A stretch of DNA of 37,161 bases from Rhodopseudomonas sp. AAP120 (GCF_001295845.1 NZ_LJIC01000048.1:1-37161); one strand, 5' to 3'. Shown: positions 17,897-26,761, numbered from the stretch's first letter. Notes: generated by a model not told the origin, from the sequence alone. Numbers and translations are program-made.

Positions 17897-18732
17897 TCGG
17901 AAACCCTCTGACGCTGCCGGTCGGCGAGCAGCTTCATGATCGCCGCCGCGGTTTCCTCAATCGACCGGCGTGTGACGTCCAGCAGCGCCCAGCCGTATTT
18001 GGCGCTGAGCTTGCGCGCCAGCAGCACCTCGTCGGTCACCGCCTGCTTGTCGATATACGAATCATTGCCGGAGCCGGCACCGAGGCTGAGCAGTCTGTTC
18101 TGACGTACCTGGATCAGCCGCTCGGGCGAGGCGTGGAGACTGACCACCAGCGGCTTCTTCAAGGTCTCGAGCTGATGCGGAATCGGAATGCCGGCAACCA
18201 GCGGCACGTTGGCGGTGCGGATGCCGCGATTGGCCAGATAGATCGAAGTCGGCGTCTTCGAGGTGCGCGACACGCCGACCAGCACCACGTCGGCCTCTTC
18301 GAGGCCTTCGACGTGCTGGCCGTCGTCATGCATCATCGAATAGTTCAGCGCGTCGATGCGCTGGAAATATTCGGCATTGAGCGTGTGCTGCGCGCCGACC
18401 CGGCCGGTGGTCGAGGCGCCCAGATAGGCTTCGAACAGCTGCATCACCGGACCAATGATCGACAGGCTCGGGCTGTTGATCTCCTGGCACTTGGCCTCGA
18501 GCCGGTTGACCAGTTCGCTCTCGAGTAAAGTGAACAGCACGATGCCGGGCGATTCCTCGATCTCCTGCAGCACGCGGTCGAGCTGCTTCTGGCTGCGCAC
18601 CAGCGGATACACATGTTCGACCGGCGTGACGTTGGCATATTGCGCCGCGACCGCGCGGGACACCGTGATCAGAGTCTCGCCGGTCGAATCCGACACCAGG
18701 TGAAGGTGAAAATAGCTGCCGTCGGTCAGCAT
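17893..18732 (-). CDS. bifunctional PPDK / PEP-synthase regulatory protein (DUF299 family)
   Basis: A 279-residue serine/threonine kinase-phosphorylase that uses ADP to inactivate, and phosphate to reactivate, pyruvate phosphate dikinase or PEP synthase. N-terminus [14 protein letters not shown] and the P-loop-like [11 protein letters not shown] (about residues 153-163) are diagnostic. ATG 18732 is preferred, with AGGG shortly upstream; ATG 18735 is adjacent and equally possible, while 18786 adds unconserved residues. The homologous gene marks one side of oriC in several alphaproteobacteria, including Rickettsia (RP001, as I recall it) and Caulobacter. The first gene of the leftward block, its 5' end faces the candidate origin. 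Confidence 0.95.
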   Translation of the reverse strand: MLTDGSYFHLHLVSDSTGETLITVSRAVAAQYANVTPVEHVYPLVRSQKQLDRVLQEIEESPGIVLFTLLESELVNRLEAKCQEINSPSLSIIGPVMQLFEAYLGASTTGRVGAQHTLNAEYFQRIDALNYSMMHDDGQHVEGLEEADVVLVGVSRTSKTPTSIYLANRGIRTANVPLVAGIPIPHQLETLKKPLVVSLHASPERLIQVRQNRLLSLGAGSGNDSYIDKQAVTDEVLLARKLSAKYGWALLDVTRRSIEETAAAIMKLLADRQRQRVSE

Positions 18733-19181
18733 CATGACCCTGTGTATCCTGTGAACAGCGGGGCGAAAGCCGCCGGATTGCGGCACCGCGGCCGACGCGG
18801 GCGGGATAACCCGGCGTTTTCTTCACAGGCCTCGGGGTGAGGAAAGTGTCTCGGGATGAAGCCGAGGTTAACGGGTGAATGTGGATTTGTCTCTTGATAA
18901 TGCGCGACCAGGACGGCGCAAACAGCCGACGCCACAAGGCCCGGCGCGCTTGGGACAGCGATCGCCAGGATCTGTGCAAATGTGAATCGCGCACGAACAA
19001 GCCGGGACATCTTCTGTGCCGGCCCTATCCCCTGTCACTACGACTCAAACCCTAAGAATCTATAAATATTGTTTAGAGGGGTGGAGCTTGCGGAAAAGCC
19101 CGTCATCGCGCATTCGAGTAACGCGTGGCGAGAACGGCGGGTTCCGACGAGGCACGCGAATTCCACGCGGTGGGCGCCCTC
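18733..19181. other. candidate chromosomal replication origin (oriC) region
   Basis: This gap of about 450 bases holds no credible gene. It separates two divergent gene blocks in the place where alphaproteobacterial oriC is commonly found. Seen in it: near matches to the DnaA box TTWTNCACA at 18819-18827 (8 of 9), 18880-18888 (reverse, 7 of 9), 18973-18981 (reverse, 8 of 9) and 18981-18989 (reverse, 7 of 9); a 26-base tract at 19051-19076 that is about three-quarters A+T in otherwise GC-rich DNA; and three GANTC (CcrM) sites at 18984, 19042 and 19056. No perfect DnaA box is present, so the call is inference. The same tract could instead serve a hemJ promoter. Confidence 0.5.
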
Positions 19182-19622
19182 ATGTTCGACTGGTCAGATG
19201 TCTATCTCTGGGTGAAGGCGCTGCACGTGATCGCGGTGATCTCGTGGATGGCGGGCATGCTCTACATGCCACGGCTGTTCGTCTATCACTGCTCGGCCGA
19301 GATCGGATCGGTGCAATCCGAGACCTTCAAGGTCATGGAGCGCCGGCTGTATCGCGCCATCATGAACCCGGCCATGATGGTCGCCTGGGTGGCGGGCCTG
19401 GTGATCGCCTGGGAGCAGGGCTATTTCGTCGTCGGCTGGTTTCACGCCAAGCTGGCGGCGGTGGTGCTGATGACCGTGATCCACGTGATGCTGGGCCGCT
19501 ATGTGCGCGATTTCGCCGCAGACCGGAATACGCGATCCCATAAATTCTATCGGATCATCAATGAGATACCGACTTTGCTGATGGTCGGCGCGGTGATCTT
19601 CGTGGTGGTGAAGCCGTTCTGA
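19182..19622 (+). CDS. hemJ: protoporphyrinogen IX oxidase HemJ
   Basis: A 146-residue membrane protein with four membrane segments. HemJ oxidises protoporphyrinogen IX to protoporphyrin IX, the next-to-last step of haem synthesis, in bacteria that lack HemG and HemY. The conserved His of the first helix (His15 in ALHVIAVISWMAGMLY) and the FHAKLAAVVLM segment with the conserved Lys are present. ATG 19182 fits the family N-terminus; a GTG at 19125 is in frame but adds a polar leader. In many relatives hemE and hemH lie next to it; here it stands alone before rho. Confidence 0.93.
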   Translation: MFDWSDVYLWVKALHVIAVISWMAGMLYMPRLFVYHCSAEIGSVQSETFKVMERRLYRAIMNPAMMVAWVAGLVIAWEQGYFVVGWFHAKLAAVVLMTVIHVMLGRYVRDFAADRNTRSHKFYRIINEIPTLLMVGAVIFVVVKPF

Positions 19623-19659
19623 TGCCACAAAATCGGGCGAGGGAGCGTTATCGAACGCC

Positions 19660-19688
19660 TTGCGAAGCCTCCGGCGATTTTCTATAGT
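19660..19688 (+). promoter_or_regulatory. probable housekeeping promoter of rho
   Basis: TTGCGA (19660-19665, 4 of 6 to TTGACA) and TATAGT (19683-19688, 5 of 6 to TATAAT) are 17 bases apart. Transcription would begin near 19695, leaving a leader of about 190 bases before rho. Such a long leader is expected if Rho controls its own gene by early termination. Confidence 0.6.
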
Positions 19689-19888
19689 TTGTCTGTCCCA
19701 CCTAAGCAGGCGAATGTGGTTGCGATCCGGTTGTGTTTTGAGCCGGCCGCCGCATCGGGTTTGAAGCCTCTTCGCACCTTCCTTGCTCAAGACGTCGTCG
19801 ACCTGAAGACCTGCGGACTCCCCGTATTTCCAGTCGCCGCACTTCCGCTGACGATTCTCCCCTCTCGCTTTTCCACAGGACTATCCCA

Positions 19889-21154
19889 ATGCGGGAAATG
19901 AAACTGCAAGACCTCAAGGCCAAGACGCCGGCCGAGCTCGTCTCGTTCGCGGAAGAGCTGGGGGTCGAGAACGCCAGCACGATGCGCAAGCAGGAGCTGA
20001 TGTTCGCCTGCCTGAAGCAACTCTCGGCGAAAGAAACCGACATCATCGGCGAAGGCGTCGTCGAGGTTCTGTCCGACGGCTTCGGCTTCCTTCGCTCCCC
20101 GGATGCGAACTATCTGCCCGGCCCCGACGACATCTATGTCTCGCCCTCGCAGATCCGCCGCTTCGGGCTTCGCACCGGAGACACGATCGAAGGCCATATC
20201 CGCAGCCCGAAGGAAGGCGAACGCTACTTCGCGCTGCTCAAGGTCAACACGCTGAACTTCGAGGATCCCGAGAAGTCCAAGCACAAGGTCAATTTCGACA
20301 ACCTCACGCCACTGTTTCCGGACGAGCGCTTCCGCCTCGAGATCGACGATCCGACCCGGAAAGATCTGTCGGCCCGCGTCATCGACATCGTGGCGCCGAT
20401 CGGCAAGGGCCAGCGCGCCCTGATCGTGGCGCCGCCGCGCACCGGCAAGACCGTGCTGATGCAGAACATCGCACACTCGATTACCGCTAATCATCCCGAG
20501 TGCTATCTGATCGTGCTGCTGATCGACGAGCGGCCCGAAGAAGTCACCGACATGCAGCGCTCGGTGAAGGGCGAGGTGGTGTCGTCGACCTTCGACGAAC
20601 CGGCGGTGCGCCACGTTCAGGTCGCCGAGATGGTGATCGAAAAGGCCAAGCGCCTGGTCGAACACGGCCGCGACGTCGTCATCCTGCTCGACTCGATCAC
20701 CCGCCTCGGGCGCGCCTACAACACCGTCGTGCCGTCCTCTGGCAAGGTGCTGACCGGCGGTGTCGACGCCAACGCGCTGCAGCGCCCGAAGCGCTTCTTC
20801 GGCGCCGCGCGAAATATCGAAGAGGGCGGCTCGCTCACCATCATCGCCACCGCGCTGGTCGATACCGGCTCGCGCATGGACGAAGTGATCTTCGAAGAGT
20901 TCAAGGGCACCGGTAACAGCGAACTGATCCTCGACCGCAAGGTCTCGGACAAGCGCACCTTCCCGGCGATCGACATCTCGCGCTCCGGCACCCGCAAGGA
21001 AGAGCTGATCACCGATCCGCAGGTGCTGAAGAAGATGTACGTGCTGCGCCGCATCCTCAACCCGATGGGCACCATGGACGCGATCGACTTCCTGCTCGAC
21101 AAGCTGCGCAACACCAAGAGCAATGCCGAATTCTTCGAGTCGATGAACACCTGA
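19889..21154 (+). CDS. rho: transcription termination factor Rho
   Basis: A 421-residue hexameric RNA helicase. The N-terminal Rho domain (about 5-45) is followed by the primary RNA-binding cold-shock-like domain (about 50-120; [21 protein letters not shown]), then the ATPase with P-loop APPRTGKT (181-188), Walker [17 protein letters not shown], the Q-loop near [22 protein letters not shown] and the R-loop. The N-terminus lacks the long insertion seen in Actinobacteria. It is preceded by a promoter at 19660 and followed by a strong intrinsic terminator at 21180. Confidence 0.99.
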   Translation: MREMKLQDLKAKTPAELVSFAEELGVENASTMRKQELMFACLKQLSAKETDIIGEGVVEVLSDGFGFLRSPDANYLPGPDDIYVSPSQIRRFGLRTGDTIEGHIRSPKEGERYFALLKVNTLNFEDPEKSKHKVNFDNLTPLFPDERFRLEIDDPTRKDLSARVIDIVAPIGKGQRALIVAPPRTGKTVLMQNIAHSITANHPECYLIVLLIDERPEEVTDMQRSVKGEVVSSTFDEPAVRHVQVAEMVIEKAKRLVEHGRDVVILLDSITRLGRAYNTVVPSSGKVLTGGVDANALQRPKRFFGAARNIEEGGSLTIIATALVDTGSRMDEVIFEEFKGTGNSELILDRKVSDKRTFPAIDISRSGTRKEELITDPQVLKKMYVLRRILNPMGTMDAIDFLLDKLRNTKSNAEFFESMNT

Positions 21155-21179
21155 TCGAACTCGCCTTCGACCCCTCCGA

Positions 21180-21207
21180 AGGGCGCCCCGAAACGGGCGC
21201 CCTTTTT
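21180..21207 (+). terminator. Rho-independent terminator after rho
   Basis: AGGGCGCCC (21180-21188) pairs with GGGCGCCCT (21195-21203) around the loop CGAAAC, followed by five T. It is the clearest intrinsic terminator in the window and separates rho from mnmE. Confidence 0.92.
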
Positions 21208-21250
21208 GTTTGGCCGTTGCGCCTGATCGCGCGGCCCGGCAAGACAGGGC

Positions 21251-22561
21251 ATGCATCCGAACGACCAGACCATCTTTGCGCTCGCGACCGGGCTGTTGCC
21301 GTCGGCGATCGCGATCGTGCGCGTGTCAGGAGCGGAAGCCGGCACGGTGCTCACTGCCTTGGCCGGTGCGATACCGCCGCCGCGAATGGCTCGTCGCGCG
21401 ACCATCCGAACTTCGACCGGCGAGCCGATCGACGACGCGGTGGTGCTTTGGTTTCCGGCGCCGGCGAGTGCGACCGGCGAGGACGTCGCCGAGATTCATA
21501 TTCACGGCGGCCGGGCGGTGCTGGCGGCACTGACCTCGGCGCTGTCGGCGATCGCAAATGTCCGGCCGGCGGAGCCTGGCGAGTTCACCCGCCGCGCCTT
21601 CGAGAACGGCAAGCTGGATCTCACCGAAGCCGAAGGGCTGGATGATCTGATCCACGCCGATACCGAGATGCAGCGCCGCCAGGCGATGCGGCAGCTCGGT
21701 GGGCTGCTGGGGGACCGGGCCCGGCGATGGCGAGCACAGATCATCGAAGCCGCCGCGCTGATCGAGGCGGGTATCGATTTCTCCGACGAGGGCGACGTCC
21801 AGGGTGACTTGATGGCGCCGGCGCTGCGAAGCATTGCGCAACTTCATGCCGAGATCGTCGAGGTGCTCGGCGCGCACGGCCGGGGTGAGCGGTTACGTGA
21901 CGGTCTGGTGGTGGCGATCGCGGGTGCGCCGAACGTCGGCAAGTCGACCCTGCTGAACAGGCTGGCGCGCCGCGAGGTCGCGATCGTGTCGCCTTACGCC
22001 GGGACGACCCGCGATGTGATCGAGGTGCATCTCGATCTCGGCGGCTACCCGGTGACGCTGATCGATACGGCGGGCATCCGTGACAGCGACGATCCGGTGG
22101 AGCAGGAAGGGATCCGCCGGGCGCTGGCTCGGGCCGCGGAGGCGGATCTGGTGTTGTGGCTGGACGATGGGCGCGGCGGCGGGGCGCCGGCATCCCCGAG
22201 TGGAACGGTCTGGCAGGTCCGGACGAAGGTGGATTTGGTCGGGGAGGATGAGACTGCTTCCTCTTTGCGGATCTCGGCCGAAACCGGGCAGGGAGTCGCT
22301 TTGCTCATTGCTGCAGTGCAGCAGTTCGCCGCTGACTATTTTGGGAAGGCGGAAGTGGGCCTGGTCACCCGGCAGCGCCATCGCGAGATGTTGCAGCATG
22401 CTGCAGATATGTTGCACTGCAGCATAACCTCTGGACTTGCGCCGGAGCTAGTCGCCGAGGAGCTCCGTCTGGCGGCGCGCGCGCTTGGGCGCCTGCTTGG
22501 GCGGGTCGATGTCGAGGATGTGCTCGGCGAGATTTTTGGGCGGTTCTGCATAGGCAAGTAG
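21251..22561 (+). CDS. mnmE: tRNA modification GTPase MnmE (TrmE)
   Basis: A 436-residue potassium-dependent GTPase that works with MnmG to add the carboxymethylaminomethyl or aminomethyl group to wobble uridine 34 of certain tRNAs. The tetrahydrofolate-binding N-terminal domain (1-115) includes [20 protein letters not shown]; the G domain has P-loop GAPNVGKS (225-232), the K-loop PYAGTTRD, and DTAGIR. The fourth guanine motif, normally NKxD, reads TKVD. The C-terminal CxGK signature is intact as FCIGK. Start ATG 21251 matches the family N-terminus. Followed after a parS-containing gap by mnmG. Confidence 0.97.
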   Translation: MHPNDQTIFALATGLLPSAIAIVRVSGAEAGTVLTALAGAIPPPRMARRATIRTSTGEPIDDAVVLWFPAPASATGEDVAEIHIHGGRAVLAALTSALSAIANVRPAEPGEFTRRAFENGKLDLTEAEGLDDLIHADTEMQRRQAMRQLGGLLGDRARRWRAQIIEAAALIEAGIDFSDEGDVQGDLMAPALRSIAQLHAEIVEVLGAHGRGERLRDGLVVAIAGAPNVGKSTLLNRLARREVAIVSPYAGTTRDVIEVHLDLGGYPVTLIDTAGIRDSDDPVEQEGIRRALARAAEADLVLWLDDGRGGGAPASPSGTVWQVRTKVDLVGEDETASSLRISAETGQGVALLIAAVQQFAADYFGKAEVGLVTRQRHREMLQHAADMLHCSITSGLAPELVAEELRLAARALGRLLGRVDVEDVLGEIFGRFCIGK

Positions 22562-22596
22562 ACATCGCCTTGGAAGAAGCCTCGGTTCCGCGGTGA

Positions 22597-22612
22597 TGTT
22601 TCACGTGAAACA
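22597..22612. promoter_or_regulatory. parS centromere site 1
   Basis: TGTTTCACGTGAAACA, a perfect 16-bp palindrome identical to the consensus ParB-binding site. It lies 64 bases before the mnmG start. Confidence 0.95.
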
Positions 22613-22675
22613 TGCTCCGCGTGCGATCGGCAATACCGCTTCAAAGCCGCCGGGTTGTGCGCTAGAAGCCGCGCC

Positions 22676-24550
22676 ATGTGGACAACTTTCGACGTCATCG
22701 TTATCGGCGGCGGTCATGCTGGCTGTGAGGCCGCGTCCGCGGCCGCGCGCACCGGTGCCCGCACTGCACTGCTGACCCACCGTTTCGCGACCGTCGGAGC
22801 GATGTCGTGCAATCCGGCGATTGGCGGATTGGGCAAAGGCCACCTCGTCCGCGAGGTCGATGCGCTTGACGGCCTGATGGGCCGCGTCGCCGATGCCGGC
22901 GGCATCCAGTTTCGCATGCTCAATCGGCGCAAGGGTCCGGCGGTCCGCGGTCCCAGGACCCAGGCCGACCGCAAGCTCTACGCCGCGGCGATGCAGGCGG
23001 CGATCCGGGCAACCCCCAATCTGGAGGTCGTCGAGGGCGAGGCGGATGCATTGCTGTCTGCGGACGACCGCGTCACCGGCGTTCGGCTGTCCGACGGGCG
23101 GGAGCTGTCGGCCGGCGCGGTGGTGATCACCACCGGCACCTTTTTGCGCGGCCTGATCCATCTTGGCGAACAGAGTTGGCCTGCCGGCCGGATCGAGGAG
23201 GCGCCGGCGCTCGGCCTGTCGGCCTCATTCGAGGCGCTCGGCTTCAAGCTCGGCCGGCTCAAGACCGGGACGCCGCCGCGGCTCGATGGCCGGACCATTG
23301 ATTGGGGCGCGGTCGAGATGCAGCCGGGCGATGATCCGCCCGAGCCGTTCTCGGTGCTGACTGCCGCGATTACGACACCGCAGATCGAATGCGGCATCAC
23401 CCGGACCATGCCGGCGACCCACGCGGTGATCCGCGCCAATGTGCACCGCTCGCCGATGTATTCGGGGCAGATCCAGTCGACCGGGCCGCGCTACTGCCCG
23501 TCGATCGAGGACAAGATCGTCAAGTTCGGCGATCGCGACGGCCACCAGATCTTCCTGGAGCCCGAAGGGCTCGACGATCCGACCGTCTACCCCAATGGCA
23601 TCTCGACCTCGCTGCCCGAAGAGGTGCAGCGGGCAATCCTCAAGACCATTCCGGGGCTGGAGCGGACCGAGATGATCCGCCCGGGCTATGCGATCGAATA
23701 CGACCACGTCGATCCGCGCGAGCTGGAGCCGACGCTGCAAACCAAGCGGCTGCGCGGGCTGTTTCTGGCCGGCCAGATCAACGGCACCACCGGCTATGAA
23801 GAAGCCGCCGCGCAGGGGCTGGTCGCCGGCCTGAATGCGGCGCTGCTTGCCGGCGGCGGCGATCTGGCGGTGTTCGACCGGGCCGACGGCTATCTCGGGG
23901 TGATGATCGACGATCTGGTGACCCGCGGCATCACCGAGCCGTACCGGATGTTTACCTCGCGCGCCGAATATCGCCTGACGCTGCGCGCCGACAACGCCGA
24001 CCAGCGCCTCACCGACCGTGGTCTTGCGCTCGGCTGCGTCGGGACGGAGAGGGCGGCGTTTCACCGGACCAAGATGGCGGCGCTGGCCGAAGCCAAGGCG
24101 CTGGCGCGGTCGCTGTCGATCACGCCAAACGAAGCCGCCCGGCACGGGCTGGCGCTCAATCGCGACGGCCAACGCCGCTCGGCGTTCGACCTCTTGTCCT
24201 ATCCGGAGATCGGCTGGGAGCAGGTGAGGGCGATCTGGCCGGAGCTGGGCGCCGTTTCGCCCACCATCGCCACGCATGTCGAGATCGACGCCAAATACGA
24301 CGTCTATCTGGAGCGGCAGAAAGCCGACGTCGAAGCTTTCCGCCGCGATGAAAGCCTGTCGCTGGTCGAGATCGACTATGCGGCGGTCCCCGGCCTGTCG
24401 AACGAGGCCCGCACCCGCCTGGGACGACATCGCCCCCACACCGTCGGACAGGCGAGCCGCCTCGACGGCATCACGCCGGCGGCGTTGGGCATTCTCGCTG
24501 CCTACATCCGGCGTGAGGCGCGGAAACCCCGGGTGGTGGCGGCTCCATAG
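22676..24550 (+). CDS. mnmG: tRNA uridine-5-carboxymethylaminomethyl modification enzyme MnmG (GidA)
   Basis: A 624-residue FAD protein, partner of MnmE in the wobble uridine 34 modification complex. The dinucleotide-binding motif [13 protein letters not shown] is at about residues 8-20; also seen are [35 protein letters not shown] with the catalytic-region residues, [20 protein letters not shown] and [18 protein letters not shown]. The C-terminal helical domain that contacts MnmE is complete. ATG 22676 is taken; a further start at 22655 adds residues upstream of the family N-terminus. The gene is bracketed by parS sites, a frequent arrangement near alphaproteobacterial origins. Confidence 0.98.
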   Translation: MWTTFDVIVIGGGHAGCEAASAAARTGARTALLTHRFATVGAMSCNPAIGGLGKGHLVREVDALDGLMGRVADAGGIQFRMLNRRKGPAVRGPRTQADRKLYAAAMQAAIRATPNLEVVEGEADALLSADDRVTGVRLSDGRELSAGAVVITTGTFLRGLIHLGEQSWPAGRIEEAPALGLSASFEALGFKLGRLKTGTPPRLDGRTIDWGAVEMQPGDDPPEPFSVLTAAITTPQIECGITRTMPATHAVIRANVHRSPMYSGQIQSTGPRYCPSIEDKIVKFGDRDGHQIFLEPEGLDDPTVYPNGISTSLPEEVQRAILKTIPGLERTEMIRPGYAIEYDHVDPRELEPTLQTKRLRGLFLAGQINGTTGYEEAAAQGLVAGLNAALLAGGGDLAVFDRADGYLGVMIDDLVTRGITEPYRMFTSRAEYRLTLRADNADQRLTDRGLALGCVGTERAAFHRTKMAALAEAKALARSLSITPNEAARHGLALNRDGQRRSAFDLLSYPEIGWEQVRAIWPELGAVSPTIATHVEIDAKYDVYLERQKADVEAFRRDESLSLVEIDYAAVPGLSNEARTRLGRHRPHTVGQASRLDGITPAALGILAAYIRREARKPRVVAAP

Positions 24551-24552
24551 CT

Positions 24553-24568
24553 TGTTTCACGTGAAACG
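24553..24568. promoter_or_regulatory. parS centromere site 2
   Basis: TGTTTCACGTGAAACG, the parS consensus with one change at the last base. It begins 3 bases after the mnmG stop codon and 31 bases before site 3. Confidence 0.9.
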
Positions 24569-24583
24569 CATCCGGCCTCGCCG

Positions 24584-24599
24584 TGTTTCACGTGAAACA
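24584..24599. promoter_or_regulatory. parS centromere site 3
   Basis: A second perfect TGTTTCACGTGAAACA, 31 bases after site 2, about three helical turns centre to centre, so two ParB dimers would bind the same face of the DNA. Confidence 0.95.
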
Positions 24600-24641
24600 A
24601 GGTCACACTATCTAGCCAACAATAGAGAGGCAGCCACCCGC

Positions 24642-24884
24642 GTCGCCCTCACCCCAACCCTCTCCCGCAAGCGGGAGAGGGAGCAGGCCGTGCTCTTGTT
24701 GACGATCGCACTCCACATCCGCGCGGTCGGACATTTCAAAGGCTGTCCGGATCGCTTTGTCGTCAAATGCCAGCCACTCGCCATCCCGAAGGCTGGACCA
24801 CCCTTTCGATCAAGCTAGGCACCTTCCGCGATTGCCGGCGCGCTCCCTCTCCCGCTTGCGGGAGAGGGGTGGGGTGAGGGCGAC
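24642..24884. repeat. long inverted repeat with 43-base arms, family 5
   Basis: Arms 24642-24684 and 24842-24884 are inverted copies with a single mismatch, each containing an inner hairpin CCTCTCCCGC/GCGGGAGAGG. The 157 bases between them hold no gene that I recognise. The element fills most of the 421-base gap between mnmG and rsmG, after parS sites 2 and 3. A third hairpin of the same kind is at 37131-37154. Confidence 0.9.
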
Positions 24885-24971
24885 CCAGGCAGTGCGCTTC
24901 TCCATCTAGACGTAGCCGGAATCACGCCGGCACCTTATTTGTAGATCCGCACAGCAGGAGCTCACGGGCCG

Positions 24972-25682
24972 ATGGCCACCCGCACTCAATCAACGATGCC
25001 TTCTACCGGGTCGGATCATGCCGACAAGGCCGCCGCGCTCGACCTCACTCCTGTTTCACGTGAAACAGAGCAGAGGCTGGAGGCCTATCTCGATCTGCTG
25101 CGGCAGTGGCAGGCCAAGACCAACCTCGTCGCCCCATCGACCCTGCCCCAGCTGTGGACCCGGCATGTCGCCGACTCCCTGCAGCTTCTGACCATCGCCC
25201 CAGAGGCGCGGCGCTGGCTCGACTTTGGCAGCGGCGGCGGCTTCCCGGGCATCGTGCTCGCTTGTGCCATGGCCGAGGTCGGGGGTCATGTCACGCTGGT
25301 CGAGCGGATCGCCAAGAAGGCCGCGTTTCTGCGCGAGGCGCTCCGTGTGACCGGCTCGCCAGGCACAGTGATCCTCGCGGACATCGGGGATAATGTGGAT
25401 AGATTTCCGAAGGCGCTGGATTGCATCACCGCGCGCGCGGTGGCTCCGCTACACCAGCTCATCGGTTTCGCCAAACCCCTGATGGCCCCCGGCACGCGAG
25501 CGCTGTTTTTGAAGGGCCAAGATGTAGAGGCGGAATTGACGGAAGCTACCAAGTATTGGAAGATCGAGCCGCGTCTCCACGCGAGCCTGACAGGCGGTCA
25601 GGGTTGGGTGGTCGACCTCGATCGGATCGACCGACAGGTTCTCACCGCCGTCAGCAAAGAATCCGCGCATGACCATCATTGA
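24972..25682 (+). CDS. rsmG: 16S rRNA (guanine527-N7)-methyltransferase RsmG (GidB)
   Basis: A 236-residue S-adenosylmethionine methyltransferase that makes m7G527 in 16S rRNA. SAM-binding motif WLDFGSGGGFPGIVLA (about residues 77-92), LVERIAKKAAFLRE and ARAVAPLHQLIGFAKPLM are typical. ATG 24972 follows AGGAG at 24956-24960; a shorter start at 24996 is possible, since the first 25 residues are variable. Codons for PVSRETE (about 27-33) contain a full parS palindrome. The 3' end overlaps parA by 14 bases, so the methyltransferase and the segregation genes are translationally linked. Confidence 0.96.
   Translation: MATRTQSTMPSTGSDHADKAAALDLTPVSRETEQRLEAYLDLLRQWQAKTNLVAPSTLPQLWTRHVADSLQLLTIAPEARRWLDFGSGGGFPGIVLACAMAEVGGHVTLVERIAKKAAFLREALRVTGSPGTVILADIGDNVDRFPKALDCITARAVAPLHQLIGFAKPLMAPGTRALFLKGQDVEAELTEATKYWKIEPRLHASLTGGQGWVVDLDRIDRQVLTAVSKESAHDHH
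25052..25067. promoter_or_regulatory. parS centromere site 4, inside the rsmG coding sequence
   Basis: Perfect TGTTTCACGTGAAACA within rsmG, read as V-S-R-E-T in the gene's frame. It is 617 bases upstream of parA. Confidence 0.95.
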
Positions 25683-26523
25683 TGAAATCTATCAAGGGGA
25701 TAGGGCCGTGACCGAGCCCGGACGTCCGCGCATCATCGCGCTCGCCAACCAGAAGGGCGGGGTGGGGAAAACCACCACCGCCATCAATCTCGGCACCGCG
25801 CTGGCCGCGATCGGCGAGCGGGTGCTGATCGTCGATCTCGATCCGCAGGGCAACGCCTCGACCGGTCTCGGCATCGATCGCCGCGACCGCAACACCTCGA
25901 CCTACGACGTGCTGGCCGGCGAGGCGCCGCTGCGCGACGCCGTGGTGGCGACCGCAGTGCCGCGGCTGCATATCGCCGCTTCGACCATGGACCTGTCCGG
26001 CCTCGAGCTCGAACTCGGCCATTCGCGCGACCGCGCGTTCCGGCTGCGCGACGCGATCGGGATGCTCAACAAGGACATCGATCCGCCGCTCGACTACACC
26101 TACGTGCTGATCGACTGCCCGCCGTCGCTGAACCTGCTCACCGTGAACGCGATGGCGGCCGCCGATGCGATCCTGGTGCCGCTGCAGTGCGAGTTCTTCG
26201 CGCTCGAAGGTCTGTCGCAGCTGCTGCAGACAGTCGAGCAGGTGCGCTCGACGCTGAACCCGGAGCTCACCATCCACGGCATCGTGCTGACGATGTTCGA
26301 CAGCCGTAACAATCTGTCGAGCCAGGTGGTCGCCGACGTGCGCCAGTTCATGGGCAAGAAGGTCTACGACACCATGATCCCGCGCAACGTCCGCATCTCG
26401 GAAGCGCCGAGCTACGGCAAGCCGGTGCTGGTCTACGATCTGAAATGCGTCGGCAGCGAAGCCTATCTCAAGCTCGCCACCGAAGTGATCCAGCGCGAAC
26501 GCGAACTCCGCACGACGCATTGA
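25669..26523 (+). CDS. parA: chromosome partitioning ATPase ParA
   Basis: A 284-residue Walker-type ATPase of the ParA/Soj group that moves ParB-parS complexes after replication. The deviant Walker A NQKGGVGKTTT is at about residues 27-37, with VDLDPQGNASTGLG (A' motif), VLIDCPPSLNLLTVNAM (Walker B) and YDTMIPRNVRISEAPSYGKPV. The start at 25669 overlaps rsmG by 14 bases; a GTG at 25708 (VTEPGRP) would give a shorter protein without overlap. Immediately followed by a palindromic element and parB. Confidence 0.97.
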   Translation: MTIIDEIYQGDRAVTEPGRPRIIALANQKGGVGKTTTAINLGTALAAIGERVLIVDLDPQGNASTGLGIDRRDRNTSTYDVLAGEAPLRDAVVATAVPRLHIAASTMDLSGLELELGHSRDRAFRLRDAIGMLNKDIDPPLDYTYVLIDCPPSLNLLTVNAMAAADAILVPLQCEFFALEGLSQLLQTVEQVRSTLNPELTIHGIVLTMFDSRNNLSSQVVADVRQFMGKKVYDTMIPRNVRISEAPSYGKPVLVYDLKCVGSEAYLKLATEVIQRERELRTTH

Positions 26524-26540
26524 GCGCGCCGTCTTTCGAA

Positions 26541-26568
26541 GCGTGGGCACAGCGAAGTGTGTCCACGC
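26541..26568. repeat. short hairpin repeat in the parA-parB gap
   Basis: GCGTGGGCACA and TGTGTCCACGC form an 11-bp stem (one mismatch) around GCGAAG. Related GTGGGCACAGCG sequence recurs at 27922-27987. Confidence 0.7.
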
Positions 26569-26577
26569 CAGTGTCTC

Positions 26578-26695
26578 GTCATTGCGAGCACCCGGATCGG
26601 CGCTTCGCGCCGTCCGGGCACAGGCTCCGCGAAGCAATCCAGAAGCGCCGAGCACCGGACTGGATTGCTTCGTCGCTGCGTTCCTCGCAATGACG
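26578..26695. repeat. palindromic intergenic repeat, family 1 (copy 2, with inserted hairpin)
   Basis: Same outer arms (CGTCATTGCGAG / CTCGCAATGACG) and inner GAAGCAATCC / GGATTGCTTC pairs as 4050-4129, but the left arm is interrupted by about 40 bases carrying a separate 12-bp stem at 26591-26618. It lies between parA and parB, so part of the operon message must contain it. Confidence 0.88.
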
Positions 26696-26761
26696 GCAAT
26701 CTAACTAACAAGTCTCGTTTCATCTGTGCGGAGTAGCGACGTGAATCCAAGGGAGCTGGCG

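Noticed and set aside
19787-21256. Minus-strand open frame of 489 codons opposite rho
   Set aside because: Antisense shadow of rho; also runs through its terminator.
23225-24439. Minus-strand open frame of 404 codons opposite mnmG
   Set aside because: Antisense shadow; no start context or motifs.
24605-24818. Possible small gene between mnmG and rsmG
   Set aside because: The only open frames run through parS sites and the inverted repeat and carry no coding signature.
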